This document shows positions 24,262-32,235 of a stretch of DNA of 47,116 nt, in pieces; position 1 is the first letter of the stretch, and each line of letters begins with the position of its first letter. Under the pieces are notes generated by a model. The model saw only the letters and a program-made list of their open reading frames with translations, was not told the DNA's origin and made no database searches. Source of the DNA: Ferrovibrio sp. (GTDB taxonomy: Bacteria; Pseudomonadota; Alphaproteobacteria; Ferrovibrionales; Ferrovibrionaceae); the NCBI RefSeq assembly GCF_017994015.1, contig NZ_JAGOLP010000025.1, positions 1-47,116 of the forward strand, read 5' to 3'. The position numbers and the translations under genes are program-made.

Positions 24262-25224
24262 TTACTCCGCGAGAGGCTGAACGGAAACAGGGGCAGCGAG
24301 TTTCTTATATAACGGATAAAGCAGGCCGGGCAGCATGTACATCGGCAACTGGCCCATGGCGAAAAACACCACCATGTCGAATTCGGCACGATCAGCCAGC
24401 GCCACCATCACCAGGCCCATATTGCAATTGCCGGTGAGCAGGCCCAGCGTGGCCGCTGCCGGCCGGCCAAGGCGGAAAACCAGCCGCCCGGCGCCATAAC
24501 CCAGTGCCTGCAAGGCCAGATTGGCGATGAAGGCGGCCAAAGTGGTGAGCGCAACATAGCCCGGATCGGCCAGCATCTTGTCGGTGACACCAGCCATGAT
24601 CGCCACGGCAAACAGCACCAGCACCAGCACCGACACACCGTCCAGCAGCCGCGCATTGGCTGCCATCCAGCCCGGGCGGATCAGCTTGCGCAGCAACAGG
24701 GCGGCCAGGAAGGAACTGCCCACCAGCAGGGCGAGCCGGCCCATGAATTCCGGCAGCGACATTTCAATCTGGATGCCAAGCAGCAGCAAAGCCACCGGCG
24801 GCAGGGTGAGCGGCACCAGGGCCGTACCCAGCACGATGACAATCACCGCCAGCGCCGCATCCAGCCCCAGGATCAGCGAAATCGCCGCCGCCGAGACAAT
24901 CGGCGGCGCCGCCGCCATCAGCACGATGGCTGCAGCCAGGGCCGGCGGCAGGCCAAAAGGCTTTAGCGCGCCCAGCATCAGCACCGGGCAGAGCAGCAGC
25001 AGGAAAGCCAGGATAGCCAGGATCAGCAAGGGCCGCCGGCCATAGGCTTTGAAAGCCTGCCAATCCAGCCGCATCAGCGCGATGGTGAGCGGGATCAGCA
25101 GCAGCGGCACAAAAAGCGGCCGCACCAGATTGGCCAGCCAGGGCAGGGCCAGCCCCACCAGCACACCGCCGAACATGAAGCGGGTGGCATGTTTGCCAAC
25201 AAAACCGAGCAGCCCGCTCAGCAT
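24262..25224 (-). CDS. BASS-like (bile acid:sodium symporter family) transporter
   Basis: 320 residues with about nine or ten membrane segments in two inverted halves. GNCNMGLVMVALADRAEFDMVVFFAMGQLPMYMLPG is the part of the second half with the crossover Asn/Gly typical of BASS, ArsB-ACR3 and related transporters. It probably moves an organic anion with sodium. In one strand with two SDRs, which could process the transported compound. Confidence 0.75.
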   Translation of the reverse strand: MLSGLLGFVGKHATRFMFGGVLVGLALPWLANLVRPLFVPLLLIPLTIALMRLDWQAFKAYGRRPLLILAILAFLLLLCPVLMLGALKPFGLPPALAAAIVLMAAAPPIVSAAAISLILGLDAALAVIVIVLGTALVPLTLPPVALLLLGIQIEMSLPEFMGRLALLVGSSFLAALLLRKLIRPGWMAANARLLDGVSVLVLVLFAVAIMAGVTDKMLADPGYVALTTLAAFIANLALQALGYGAGRLVFRLGRPAAATLGLLTGNCNMGLVMVALADRAEFDMVVFFAMGQLPMYMLPGLLYPLYKKLAAPVSVQPLAE

Positions 25225-25450
25225 GACCAGGCGCAGCCGAAATAGGATAGAAACCGTGTTTCACACAAAACATAAAACGAACGATTTCCCGGCCAATACA
25301 TGCAAGCTCTTGATTCTTATGGGGCGAAGCGAAAGGCCCAGGTGGCGAGATGGCAACCAGATCGTTTGTTCACGACCAAATTCAGCATAGCGCAGGAAAT
25401 AGCCGGTGCAACAAGCTGGGCATGGCTGCGCCGGCTAGAGCGTTAGGCCA

Positions 25451-26119
25451 TCATGCGGTGGCGACCCAGCCTCTGAATGAGAATGCGGCATAAAACAGCG
25501 CGACATCGGAAAAACCGGCCTTGCGGATAAGCGTTTCGTCATCAGTGACAGACAGAATCGGCAAACGGCCGGCCATTGCGGCAACAGCCGGCGCGGCAGC
25601 AACTGCCGCGTCATTCGCGAAGGCTGCCGATCGCGATAGCCAGAGTGTGAGATCGCCGCCCGGTGGGCAGCTATGATGCGCAACCACCAGCTTTGCGCCT
25701 GGCCGCAGGCGTTGGTGGATTTGCCGCATTGTGTGCAGCCTTTCGTCGGGCGCAAGAAAGTGCAGCGTGAGCAGGCAGGTGGCGCCATCAAACGGCCCGG
25801 GTGGCGCAGTGTCGATATAGCCTTGCTGCAACGTGACCTGCTGTTGCAACGGGCCGAGGGCGCGGCTTGCCAAATCCAGCATGGCCGCCGAAGGATCAAT
25901 GCCCAGCAACTGCCAATGCGGCTGAGCCTCAGCAAACAGTTTCAGTTCAAGGCCCCCGCCAGCACCAAGCACCAGGATATTTGCCGTTTCCGGAGCCTGT
26001 TCGGCCAAAAGCAGCATCGCCATACGCTGCATGTCGGCCAGTCCCGGCACTTTGCGGGGCGTGCTCTCGGCATAATTGGCCACCATGGTCGGATTACTGA
26101 AGGCTTCCAGCGGCCGCAT
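25451..26119 (-). CDS. Class I SAM-dependent methyltransferase
   Basis: 222 residues from ATG 26119 (GTG 26122 also in frame). The SAM motif is NILVLGAGGGLELKLF, the acidic end of strand 2 is LLGIDPSAAML, and CLLTLHFL follows. Resembles TehB/UbiE-type small-molecule methyltransferases. Its start follows the stop of the Rrf2 gene by a few bases, so the regulator probably controls it. Substrate unknown. Confidence 0.83.
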   Translation of the reverse strand: MRPLEAFSNPTMVANYAESTPRKVPGLADMQRMAMLLLAEQAPETANILVLGAGGGLELKLFAEAQPHWQLLGIDPSAAMLDLASRALGPLQQQVTLQQGYIDTAPPGPFDGATCLLTLHFLAPDERLHTMRQIHQRLRPGAKLVVAHHSCPPGGDLTLWLSRSAAFANDAAVAAAPAVAAMAGRLPILSVTDDETLIRKAGFSDVALFYAAFSFRGWVATA

Positions 26120-26122
26120 CAC

Positions 26123-26560
26123 TTAAGCCGAGGCGCGCGCGGCTTGGCGCATCTGGACCTCGCCGCTCAGCGTTGCCAGCGAAACTTCGCCGAAGCGGCG
26201 CAGCAGCAAAGCTTCTGCTTCCGCAAATGTTTCCCCCAACACGGCATTAACGGCTTGCTCGACCAGGCAGCCGGGTGACTCGCTGCGATGGCCCATGGTC
26301 AGCAAGTCGGGGCTGTCGAGCGCCAGGTAGATGTCGCGGAGCGTAAGCTGGTGCAGGTCGCAAGCAATGCTCCAGCCGCCGCCATGGCCCTTTTCGGACC
26401 TGACAAAACCACGATCCCGCAAGCCAGCCATCAGCCGGCGGACCACAACCGGATTGGTGCCCATGACTTTTGCCAAGGCGTCGGAGGTATGCGGGCCGGG
26501 CTGCATGGCCATATGCAGCAGGACATGCAGCAAACCGGATAAACGGCCATCTCGTTTCAT
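26123..26560 (-). CDS. Rrf2-family transcriptional regulator
   Basis: 145 residues. Winged HTH with [42 protein letters not shown], the Rrf2 signature, then a dimerisation helix. Only Cys in ACDL and GCLVE are present, not the three-Cys Fe-S set of IscR/NsrR, so a thiol- or ligand-based response is more likely, as in YwnA/HypR. Start ATG 26560 lies inside its probable operator. It leads the methyltransferase gene. Confidence 0.88.
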   Translation of the reverse strand: MKRDGRLSGLLHVLLHMAMQPGPHTSDALAKVMGTNPVVVRRLMAGLRDRGFVRSEKGHGGGWSIACDLHQLTLRDIYLALDSPDLLTMGHRSESPGCLVEQAVNAVLGETFAEAEALLLRRFGEVSLATLSGEVQMRQAARASA

Positions 26561-26580
26561 GTAACTTTATATGTTACATG
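26558..26580. promoter_or_regulatory. Palindromic operator overlapping the Rrf2 start codon
   Basis: Perfect 8-bp inverted repeat, CATGTAAC (26558-26565) and GTTACATG (26573-26580), spacer TTTATAT. The first arm contains the start codon of the Rrf2 gene. There is no room for a ribosome site, so the mRNA may be leaderless. Confidence 0.7.
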
Positions 26581-26641
26581 ATTAGTCGACTGGCAAGCCC
26601 TGCTGGCTGAACTGATCCAAAAAAAACTCTGGACAAATCAA

Positions 26642-26675
26642 TTTCATCATTTAAATTATTGTTTAAATGATGAAA
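26642..26675. promoter_or_regulatory. Palindromic operator of the ArsR/CDF operon, overlapping its start
   Basis: Perfect 14-bp inverted repeat, TTTCATCATTTAAA (26642-26655) and TTTAAATGATGAAA (26662-26675), spacer TTATTG. AT-rich in a GC-rich neighbourhood, as expected for ArsR/SmtB operators. The two candidate start codons (26667, 26670) lie inside the second arm. Confidence 0.8.
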
Positions 26676-27008
26676 CAAACTCCCTCCGCCATCTCTCCCG
26701 CCCCGGCCGAACCCGGCCCGGATGTTGGCCAGCTTGCCGATATCTTTCACCTGCTCGGCGATATGTCGCGGCTGAAATTGCTGCTGGCCTGCCTGGAGCA
26801 ATCCTGGCCGGCCACCGAACTGGCGGCGCATTGCGGCGTCTCGCCGCAAGCCGCCAGCCATCATTTGCGGCTGTTGAAGGCGGCCCGGTTGCTGCGCGCC
26901 GAGCGCCAGGGCCGCCAGATCGTCTACACGGCAGCCGATGAGCATGTGCGCCACATGCTGAAAGACATGATCGAGCATCTTGCCGAAGAGAAAGCAGGCC
27001 AGCCATGA
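26667..27008 (+). CDS. ArsR/SmtB-family metal-sensing repressor
   Basis: 113 residues. HTH: WPATELAAHCGVSPQAASHHLRLLKAARLL. The final helix carries Asp91, His93, His104 and Glu107, exactly the DxH(x10)HxxE pattern of the SmtB alpha5 zinc site, so Zn (or Co/Cd) is the likely inducer. It overlaps the CDF exporter by ATGA, so it represses its own operon until metal rises. Start ATG 26667 or 26670 lies in the operator, pointing to leaderless translation. Confidence 0.92.
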   Translation: MMKQTPSAISPAPAEPGPDVGQLADIFHLLGDMSRLKLLLACLEQSWPATELAAHCGVSPQAASHHLRLLKAARLLRAERQGRQIVYTAADEHVRHMLKDMIEHLAEEKAGQP

Positions 27009-27670
27009 GCGCCAGTTGCGGCCATCACCACAACCATGAGCATGAGCATGAGCATGGGCATGGGCATGACCACGGCCACGGACATGATCACGGCGCCGGC
27101 GCCCCACGCCGCGCATTGTTGATCGCGCTGGGCCTCAATGCCGGCATGTTCGCCATTGAAATCGGCGCCGGCATTGCCGCGGAATCCACCGCTTTGCTGG
27201 CCGATTCGCTGGACTTTCTGGGCGATGCAGCTAATTACGGCATCAGCCTGATGGTGCTGACCCTCAGCCTGACCTGGCGCGCCCGCGCCGCCCAGCTCAA
27301 GGCGCTGTCGATGGGCCTGTTCGGCTTTTGGCTGCTTGGCACCATCCTGTGGCACCTGCTGCATAATACCAGCCCGGAACCCGGCACCATGGGCGCAGTC
27401 GGCCTGCTGGCGCTGCTGGCTAACCTGGCCACCGCCTGGGTGCTGTTTGCGCATCGTGACGGCGACAGCAACATGCAAGCCGTATGGCTCTGCACCCGGA
27501 ATGACGCCATCGGCAATATCGCGGTGCTGGGGGCCGCCGCCGGCGTGTGGCTGACCGGCGGGCAGAACTGGCCTGATCTGCTGGTGGCCGGCTTCATGGC
27601 ACTGCTGGCGCTGCAATCAGCCTGGCGCGTGCTGCGGCTGGCCAATGCCGAACTCAAAACCGTGACGTGA
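27005..27670 (+). CDS. Cation diffusion facilitator (zinc/cobalt exporter)
   Basis: 221 residues. The N-terminus has 13 His in the first 30 residues, a metal-collecting tail. Six membrane segments follow. The transport site in helix 2 is Asp70/Asp74 (DFLGD). In helix 5 the usual HxxxD is Cys163/Asp167 (CTRND), so the set is D-D-C-D. No cytoplasmic C-terminal domain is present, giving a short protein. It would export metal against protons, under the adjacent ArsR. Metal preference is uncertain because of the Cys. Confidence 0.9.
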   Translation: MSASCGHHHNHEHEHEHGHGHDHGHGHDHGAGAPRRALLIALGLNAGMFAIEIGAGIAAESTALLADSLDFLGDAANYGISLMVLTLSLTWRARAAQLKALSMGLFGFWLLGTILWHLLHNTSPEPGTMGAVGLLALLANLATAWVLFAHRDGDSNMQAVWLCTRNDAIGNIAVLGAAAGVWLTGGQNWPDLLVAGFMALLALQSAWRVLRLANAELKTVT

Positions 27671-27737
27671 GTCACTGTCAGTGCCATTCGCGCCGGTTTT
27701 GCTTGCAGGCCGGCGCGCCTGGCGGCAAAATATTGCC

Positions 27738-27932
27738 ATGAGCAGCATCTCAGCCATCGGTGGCTCCGCCGCCTACAGCCCCGCCCCGGCCGCAGGCCAG
27801 GGTATCGGCACCACACCCAGCGCCGCCCAGGCCCAGGCCGTGGCCAATCTGGCGCAGATTTCTGCCGCCCTCACCCAGTCGCTCGGCGCCCTTGCCAGCG
27901 GCCTCGGCGGCAGCGTGGATATCTCGGCTTAA
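27738..27932 (+). CDS. Small Ala/Ser/Gly-rich protein, unknown
   Basis: 64 residues, starting MSSISAIGGSAAYSPAPAAG, then an amphipathic AQAQAVANLAQISAALTQSLGALASGLGG stretch and ending VDISA. No signal, Cys or known domain. No ribosome site; a 5-bp hairpin (GGCAA/TTGCC, 27724-27737) abuts the ATG, and a larger hairpin lies at 27689-27717. It could be a membrane-active or secreted small protein or a chance frame; coding look is fair. Confidence 0.5.
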   Translation: MSSISAIGGSAAYSPAPAAGQGIGTTPSAAQAQAVANLAQISAALTQSLGALASGLGGSVDISA

Positions 27933-27978
27933 CCATCCGCTTGCAATTCGGCGGCGGCGGCTTATCCTGTCGCCACGT

Positions 27979-28056
27979 CCGGGCCCCTCTGGTCGCCGCG
28001 CGGGAGCGGTGACGATGTCGGACGCTAGGCACGACCTAGGGCCCTGATACTCCCGC
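27979..28056 (+). ncRNA. Candidate structured leader RNA of the second TerC gene
   Basis: Shares CCGGGCCCCTCTG (27979-27991) and GATGTCGGACG (28014-28024) with the leader at 2158. Hairpin 1: GTCGCCGC/GCGGTGAC (27992-28013, one G-U, loop GCGGGA). Hairpin 2: CTAGG/CCTAG (28025-28039). P1: GGGCC (27981-27985) with GGCCC (28040-28044). Hairpin sequences differ from the first leader while position is kept, which supports a folded RNA. The loop GCGGGAG (28000-28006) can pair with CTCCCGC (28050-28056), near the start at 28073, a possible pseudoknot switch. Confidence 0.7.
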
Positions 28057-28072
28057 CTGGACTCCGTTTCCC

Positions 28073-28846
28073 ATGGATTTTTCCATTTTCCTGCAGCCCG
28101 CCGCGCTGATCAGCCTGGCCGGCCTGATCGCGCTTGAACTTGTTCTGGCGGTCGACAACCTGATCTTCATCACCATCGTCACCAACCGCCTGCCTGAAGC
28201 GCAGCAGCCCAGCGCGCGGCGCTGGGGCCTCACCCTGGCCGTGGTCACCCGCCTGATGCTGCTGTTCTCGGCGGCCTGGATCATCACGCTGACCGCGCCC
28301 TGGTTCACGATTTTCGGCGAGGAGATTTCCGGCCGCGACCTGATCCTGCTTGGCGGCGGCCTGTTCCTGATCTGGAAAGCGACCATGGAAATCCATGAGC
28401 GCGTCACCCCAGCCGCCGAGGACGACTTGGATGGCCATGGCAAGAAACAGATCAAGGCAATGCCGCGCTTCTGGCCGGTGATAGGCCAGATCATGATCCT
28501 GGACGTGGTGTTTTCGCTGGATAGCGTAATCACCGCCATCGGCCTCACCCGCCATCTGGAAATCATGGTTGTGGCGGTGCTGGTCTCGGTCGCCATCATG
28601 ATCATTGCCGCCGAGCCGCTGGCGCGCTTTGTCAACCGCAACCCCAATGTGGTGATGCTGGCGCTGTCATTCCTGGTGATGATCGGCATGGCGCTGGTGG
28701 CCGAGGGCCTCGACTTCGAGGTACCCAAAGCAATCATCTACGCCGCCATGGGCTTCTCGGTCGGTGTTGAGGCGCTCAACATGCTGTCGCGGCGCGCCCA
28801 GCTCAGCCGGCCGTTCCGCGACATCCGCAAGCCTGACGAAGGCTGA
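28073..28846 (+). CDS. TerC-family membrane protein (YgdQ/YkoY-like)
   Basis: 257 residues with about seven membrane segments. The two TerC acidic motifs are ELVLAVDNLIFITI (about 22-35) and LDVVFSLDSVITAIG (about 143-157). It belongs to the shorter branch than the gene at 2411; family members are tied to Mn2+ handling. ATG 28073 has no clear ribosome site, so translation may depend on the leader fold. Candidate metal export or metal delivery to exported enzymes. Confidence 0.9.
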   Translation: MDFSIFLQPAALISLAGLIALELVLAVDNLIFITIVTNRLPEAQQPSARRWGLTLAVVTRLMLLFSAAWIITLTAPWFTIFGEEISGRDLILLGGGLFLIWKATMEIHERVTPAAEDDLDGHGKKQIKAMPRFWPVIGQIMILDVVFSLDSVITAIGLTRHLEIMVVAVLVSVAIMIIAAEPLARFVNRNPNVVMLALSFLVMIGMALVAEGLDFEVPKAIIYAAMGFSVGVEALNMLSRRAQLSRPFRDIRKPDEG

Positions 28847-28930
28847 GCCGGATCAGGCTTTCCCGACCGGCTCTTGCAGCCGGCCGGGAAAGCCGTACAT
28901 TATACGCAATCATCCAGCCGGAGGCTGATC

Positions 28931-29413
28931 ATGCTGCGCCGTCATTTCCTGTCCAGCTTCAGTGTTGCCGCCGCTGCCGGTGGCCTGGTTGCCCTGCCGG
29001 TGCAGGCGATGTCGCTGGAGCCGGCGCCATCGCATCTGCGCCTTGGCGTGCCGGATATGGCCGGGGCGCTGGATTGGAGCCTGCTGGCCCAGGCCGGCGA
29101 AACCCGCTTCCGCGATGGCGAGATCAGCCGCTTCCCGGCGGCCCTGCGCGCGCTGCACGGCCAGGATGTGCTGCTGGGCGGCTACATGATGCCGTTCAGC
29201 GATGCCGCCCGGCACCAGCAATTCCTGCTCGGCGGCCTGCAATTTCATTGCGCGAGCTGCCTGAGCAATGACCTGACCCGCGTTGTTGCGGTGCGTGCCG
29301 CCGAAGCCGTGACGCGCAGCGAGACGCCGCTGATGGTGCGTGGCCGGCTCAGCCTGATCGAAGAGCAGCAATCGCCGCTCTTTTATCGCCTCGACGACGC
29401 CCGCGCCGCCTGA
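28931..29413 (+). CDS. DUF3299-like exported protein
   Basis: 160 residues from ATG 28931, with GGAGG upstream. A Tat-like signal (LRRHFLSSFS, then a hydrophobic run to PVQA) precedes a domain with GGYMMPFSD and QFLLGGLQFHCASC, similar to DUF3299 proteins, which carry a Cys pair after GYMxP. Possibly a periplasmic metal-binding factor. No enzymatic function known. The stop is 21 nt from the EamA gene start. Confidence 0.65.
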   Translation: MLRRHFLSSFSVAAAAGGLVALPVQAMSLEPAPSHLRLGVPDMAGALDWSLLAQAGETRFRDGEISRFPAALRALHGQDVLLGGYMMPFSDAARHQQFLLGGLQFHCASCLSNDLTRVVAVRAAEAVTRSETPLMVRGRLSLIEEQQSPLFYRLDDARAA

Positions 29414-29434
29414 GCCTTTCCGCACGTAAAATCC

Positions 29435-30322
29435 ATGTCTGACCGAACCCGGCTGCGCGCCACCCTGATTGGCGCCTGCGCCATCCTGCTCTGGGCGGCG
29501 CTTGCCTTGCTCACCACCTTCACCGGGCCGGTGCCGCCGTTGCAGCTGACCGGCATGACCTTCACCCTGGCTGCCCTGCTGGCGCTGGGCACCTGGATGG
29601 CGCGGGGCGAAAACCCGCTGCACCACCTGCGCCTGCCGCTGGCAGCCTGGGGCTTGGGCATCTTTGGTCTGTTCGGCTATCACGCGCTGTATTTTGTGGC
29701 GCTGAAATTCGCCCCGCCGGTGGAAGCCAGCCTGATCAACTATCTCTGGCCTTTGCTGATCGTTGCCTTCTCGGCGCTGCTGCCCGGCGAAAGGCTGCGC
29801 TGGTTTCATGCTGCCGGCGTGTTGCTCGGCCTGGGCGGCACAATGGTGCTGTTTCTGGGCAAGGAAATCGCCTTCGATCCGGCGCATCTGCCCGGCTTCG
29901 CCGCCGCCTTTGCCTGTGCCTTCACTTGGTCGATCTATTCCGTGCTGAGCCGCCGGCTGCCCGATGTGCCGACCGATTCCATCGGCGGCTTCTGCGCCGT
30001 GGCCGCCCTGCTGGCCTGGCTCGGCCATGGCCTGTTTGAAACCACGTTTTGGCCGCAGCAGCCCGGCGAATGGCTTGCCATCCTGGCGCTTGGCCTCGGC
30101 CCGGCCGGCGGTGCGTTTTTCCTCTGGGATATCGGCATGAAACGCGGCGATATCCGCGCCCTTGGCAGCATGGCCTATGCCGCGCCGCTGCTTTCCACCC
30201 TGCTGCTGCTGCTCTTCGGCAAAGGCGATTTCACCTGGCAGGTGATGGTAGCCTGCCTGCTGATTGTTGCCGGCGCGGTGCTCGGCGCCGGCGACCTGCG
30301 GCGCCAGAAACCGGCTAGTTAA
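29435..30322 (+). CDS. EamA/DMT-family transporter
   Basis: 295 residues with ten membrane helices in two EamA repeats (about 8-140 and 155-290). Conserved YHALYFVALKFAPPVEASLINYLWPL and the second repeat MAYAAPLLSTLLLLLF are typical. Exports amino acids or metabolites; substrate unknown. The start ATG 29435 has only a weak ribosome site. Confidence 0.85.
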   Translation: MSDRTRLRATLIGACAILLWAALALLTTFTGPVPPLQLTGMTFTLAALLALGTWMARGENPLHHLRLPLAAWGLGIFGLFGYHALYFVALKFAPPVEASLINYLWPLLIVAFSALLPGERLRWFHAAGVLLGLGGTMVLFLGKEIAFDPAHLPGFAAAFACAFTWSIYSVLSRRLPDVPTDSIGGFCAVAALLAWLGHGLFETTFWPQQPGEWLAILALGLGPAGGAFFLWDIGMKRGDIRALGSMAYAAPLLSTLLLLLFGKGDFTWQVMVACLLIVAGAVLGAGDLRRQKPAS

Positions 30323-31439
30323 CCGGCTCCAAGCGCAGGATGCGGCCTTCCGGATTGTCGGTGGCCAGATAGATCAGGCCATCCGGCCCCACCCGCACAT
30401 CGCGGATATTCTCGCCCACCGGCTTCAGCATCGCCTCGTCACGCACAAAGCGCGTGCCATCCAGTTCCACCCGGTAGAGGCTGCGGAATTTCAGCGAACC
30501 TGCAAACAGATTGCCGCGCCAGGCGGGGAATTTGTCGCCGCTATAAAACGCCATGCCGGCCGGGGCGATGGAGGGGGTCCAATGCAATACCGGCTGCTCC
30601 AGCCCGTCGCGGGCGCTGCCGATGCCGATCTTGGCGCCGCTGTAATCCACACCATGGGTGATGATCGGCCAGCCGTAATTGCGCCCGGGCAGCGGCAGGT
30701 TCACCTCATCGCCACCCTGCGCGCCATGTTCATGCAGCCAGATCGCGCCGGTTTCCGGATGCCGGGTCAGGCCCTGAATGTTGCGATGGCCGAGCGAGAA
30801 GATCTCCGGCATGAAGCCGGCCTGGCCGATGAAGGGATTATCCTGCGGCACACGGCCATCGGCATGCAGCCGCAACAGCTTGCCCAAATGGTTGCCGGGA
30901 TTCTGCGCCTCGTCGCGCCGGTAGCGTTCGCCCAGGCCGATGAACAGGAAGCCGGCGCGGTCAAAAGCCAGGCGCGAACCGAAATGCAGGCCACCGGACA
31001 GTTTCGGCTGCTGGCGGAACAGCACCTGCACATCGCTCAGGCCCGCCACCCCCACGGCGGTCTCATTCAGGCGGCCACGCGCCACGGCGGTGCCGGCACC
31101 GCCCGCACCGGGTTCGGCATAGCTGAAATAGACCCATTGATTAGCGGCGAAATCCGGATCGAGCGCCAGATCAAGCAGGCCGCCCTGGCCATTGTCATAT
31201 ACCGCCGGCAGGCCGGCCAGCGGCGGCGACAGCGCGCCATTGGCAACGATGCGCAGGCGACCCGGCCGTTCGCTGACCAGCAGGCGACCATCGGGCAGGA
31301 AGGCAATCGCCCAGGGCATTTCCAGGCCACGCGCCACCGTCACCACCCGCACCGGACCTTTATCGGTCGGGATCACCTGGGCCATGGCCGGCACGACGAG
31401 CAACAGGGCAAGGCAGCAAAGGACGAGCAGGCGTGGCAT
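30315..31439 (-). CDS. PQQ-dependent sugar dehydrogenase (soluble GDH/YliI-like)
   Basis: 374 residues. A signal peptide (MPRLLVLCCLALLLVVPAMAQ, cut near 21) is followed by a six-bladed propeller. Family signatures: LEMPWAIAFLPDGRLLVSERPGRL, and HEHGAQGGDEVNLPLPGRNYGWP, which includes active-site residues. Oxidises aldoses with pyrroloquinoline quinone in the periplasm. ATG 31439 has GGAGGG upstream. The stop overlaps the end of the convergent EamA gene by a few bases. Confidence 0.9.
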   Translation of the reverse strand: MPRLLVLCCLALLLVVPAMAQVIPTDKGPVRVVTVARGLEMPWAIAFLPDGRLLVSERPGRLRIVANGALSPPLAGLPAVYDNGQGGLLDLALDPDFAANQWVYFSYAEPGAGGAGTAVARGRLNETAVGVAGLSDVQVLFRQQPKLSGGLHFGSRLAFDRAGFLFIGLGERYRRDEAQNPGNHLGKLLRLHADGRVPQDNPFIGQAGFMPEIFSLGHRNIQGLTRHPETGAIWLHEHGAQGGDEVNLPLPGRNYGWPIITHGVDYSGAKIGIGSARDGLEQPVLHWTPSIAPAGMAFYSGDKFPAWRGNLFAGSLKFRSLYRVELDGTRFVRDEAMLKPVGENIRDVRVGPDGLIYLATDNPEGRILRLEPVN

Positions 31440-31494
31440 GATCCCTCCAGGGCAAAACGCAAGAAACGGGAAGCAGGGCCGGGCAACAGCCATT

Positions 31495-32235
31495 ATGCAG
31501 GTAGATATGACCGAAGCGACCATATTCCAGCCGATCCAGTTCAACACCGCGTCAATCGACTGGGCCGCCATACAGGCCGCGCTATTCAGCAAAGGCGTGG
31601 CCCGCCTGCCCGGCCTCGCCACGCCGGCGGCCTGCACCGCGCTGCAGGCGCTTTATGCGGAGGACGCATTGTTCCGCAAGCGCATCGTGATGGCGCGGCA
31701 TAATTTCGGCCAGGGTGACTATGCCTATTTCGCCGCACCCTTGCCGGCGCCGTTGCAGGATTTGCGCAGCCGGCTTTATGCCGGGCTGGCGCCGATTGCC
31801 AACCGCATGATGGCGGCTCTGGGGCGCGACACGGCCTATCCCGCAAGCTTGGCCGACTTCACGGCACGGTGCCATGCCGCCGGCCAGAGCAAGCCAACAC
31901 CGCTGATGCTGCATTATCGCAGCGGCGATTATAACCGGCTGCATCAGGATCTGTATGGCGAGACGGTGTTTCCGCTACAGGCGGTGCTGATGCTGTCCTG
32001 CCCCGGCACGGATTTCACCGGCGGCGAATTTCTGCTGGTGGAGAACCGCCCGCGCCAGCAAAGCATCGGCCGGGTGTTCAATCCGGCGCAGGGCGAGATG
32101 CTGATCTTCCCGGTCAATGACCGCCCGGTGCCGGCGGCGCGCGGCTGGATGCGTGCCAGTTTGCGCCATGGAGTCAGTCTGGTACAAAGCGGCGAACGCT
32201 ACACGCTCGGCATCATCCTGCATGATGCGGCTTAG
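31495..32235 (+). CDS. 2-oxoglutarate/Fe(II)-dependent oxygenase
   Basis: 246 residues (ATG 31495; ATG 31507 also possible). The jelly-roll facial triad appears as HQD (NRLHQDLYGE, about 150), the distal His in LRHGVS (about 224) and the 2OG-anchoring Arg in RYTLG (about 235). Belongs to the family often annotated as proline hydroxylase-like oxygenase. Substrate unknown. Its stop codon overlaps that of the convergent dgt gene. Confidence 0.82.
   Translation: MQVDMTEATIFQPIQFNTASIDWAAIQAALFSKGVARLPGLATPAACTALQALYAEDALFRKRIVMARHNFGQGDYAYFAAPLPAPLQDLRSRLYAGLAPIANRMMAALGRDTAYPASLADFTARCHAAGQSKPTPLMLHYRSGDYNRLHQDLYGETVFPLQAVLMLSCPGTDFTGGEFLLVENRPRQQSIGRVFNPAQGEMLIFPVNDRPVPAARGWMRASLRHGVSLVQSGERYTLGIILHDAA

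Noticed and set aside
26642..26675. Insertion-element inverted repeats
   Set aside because: The two arms are only 6 nt apart and lie at the start of an ArsR gene, which fits an operator rather than a mobile element.
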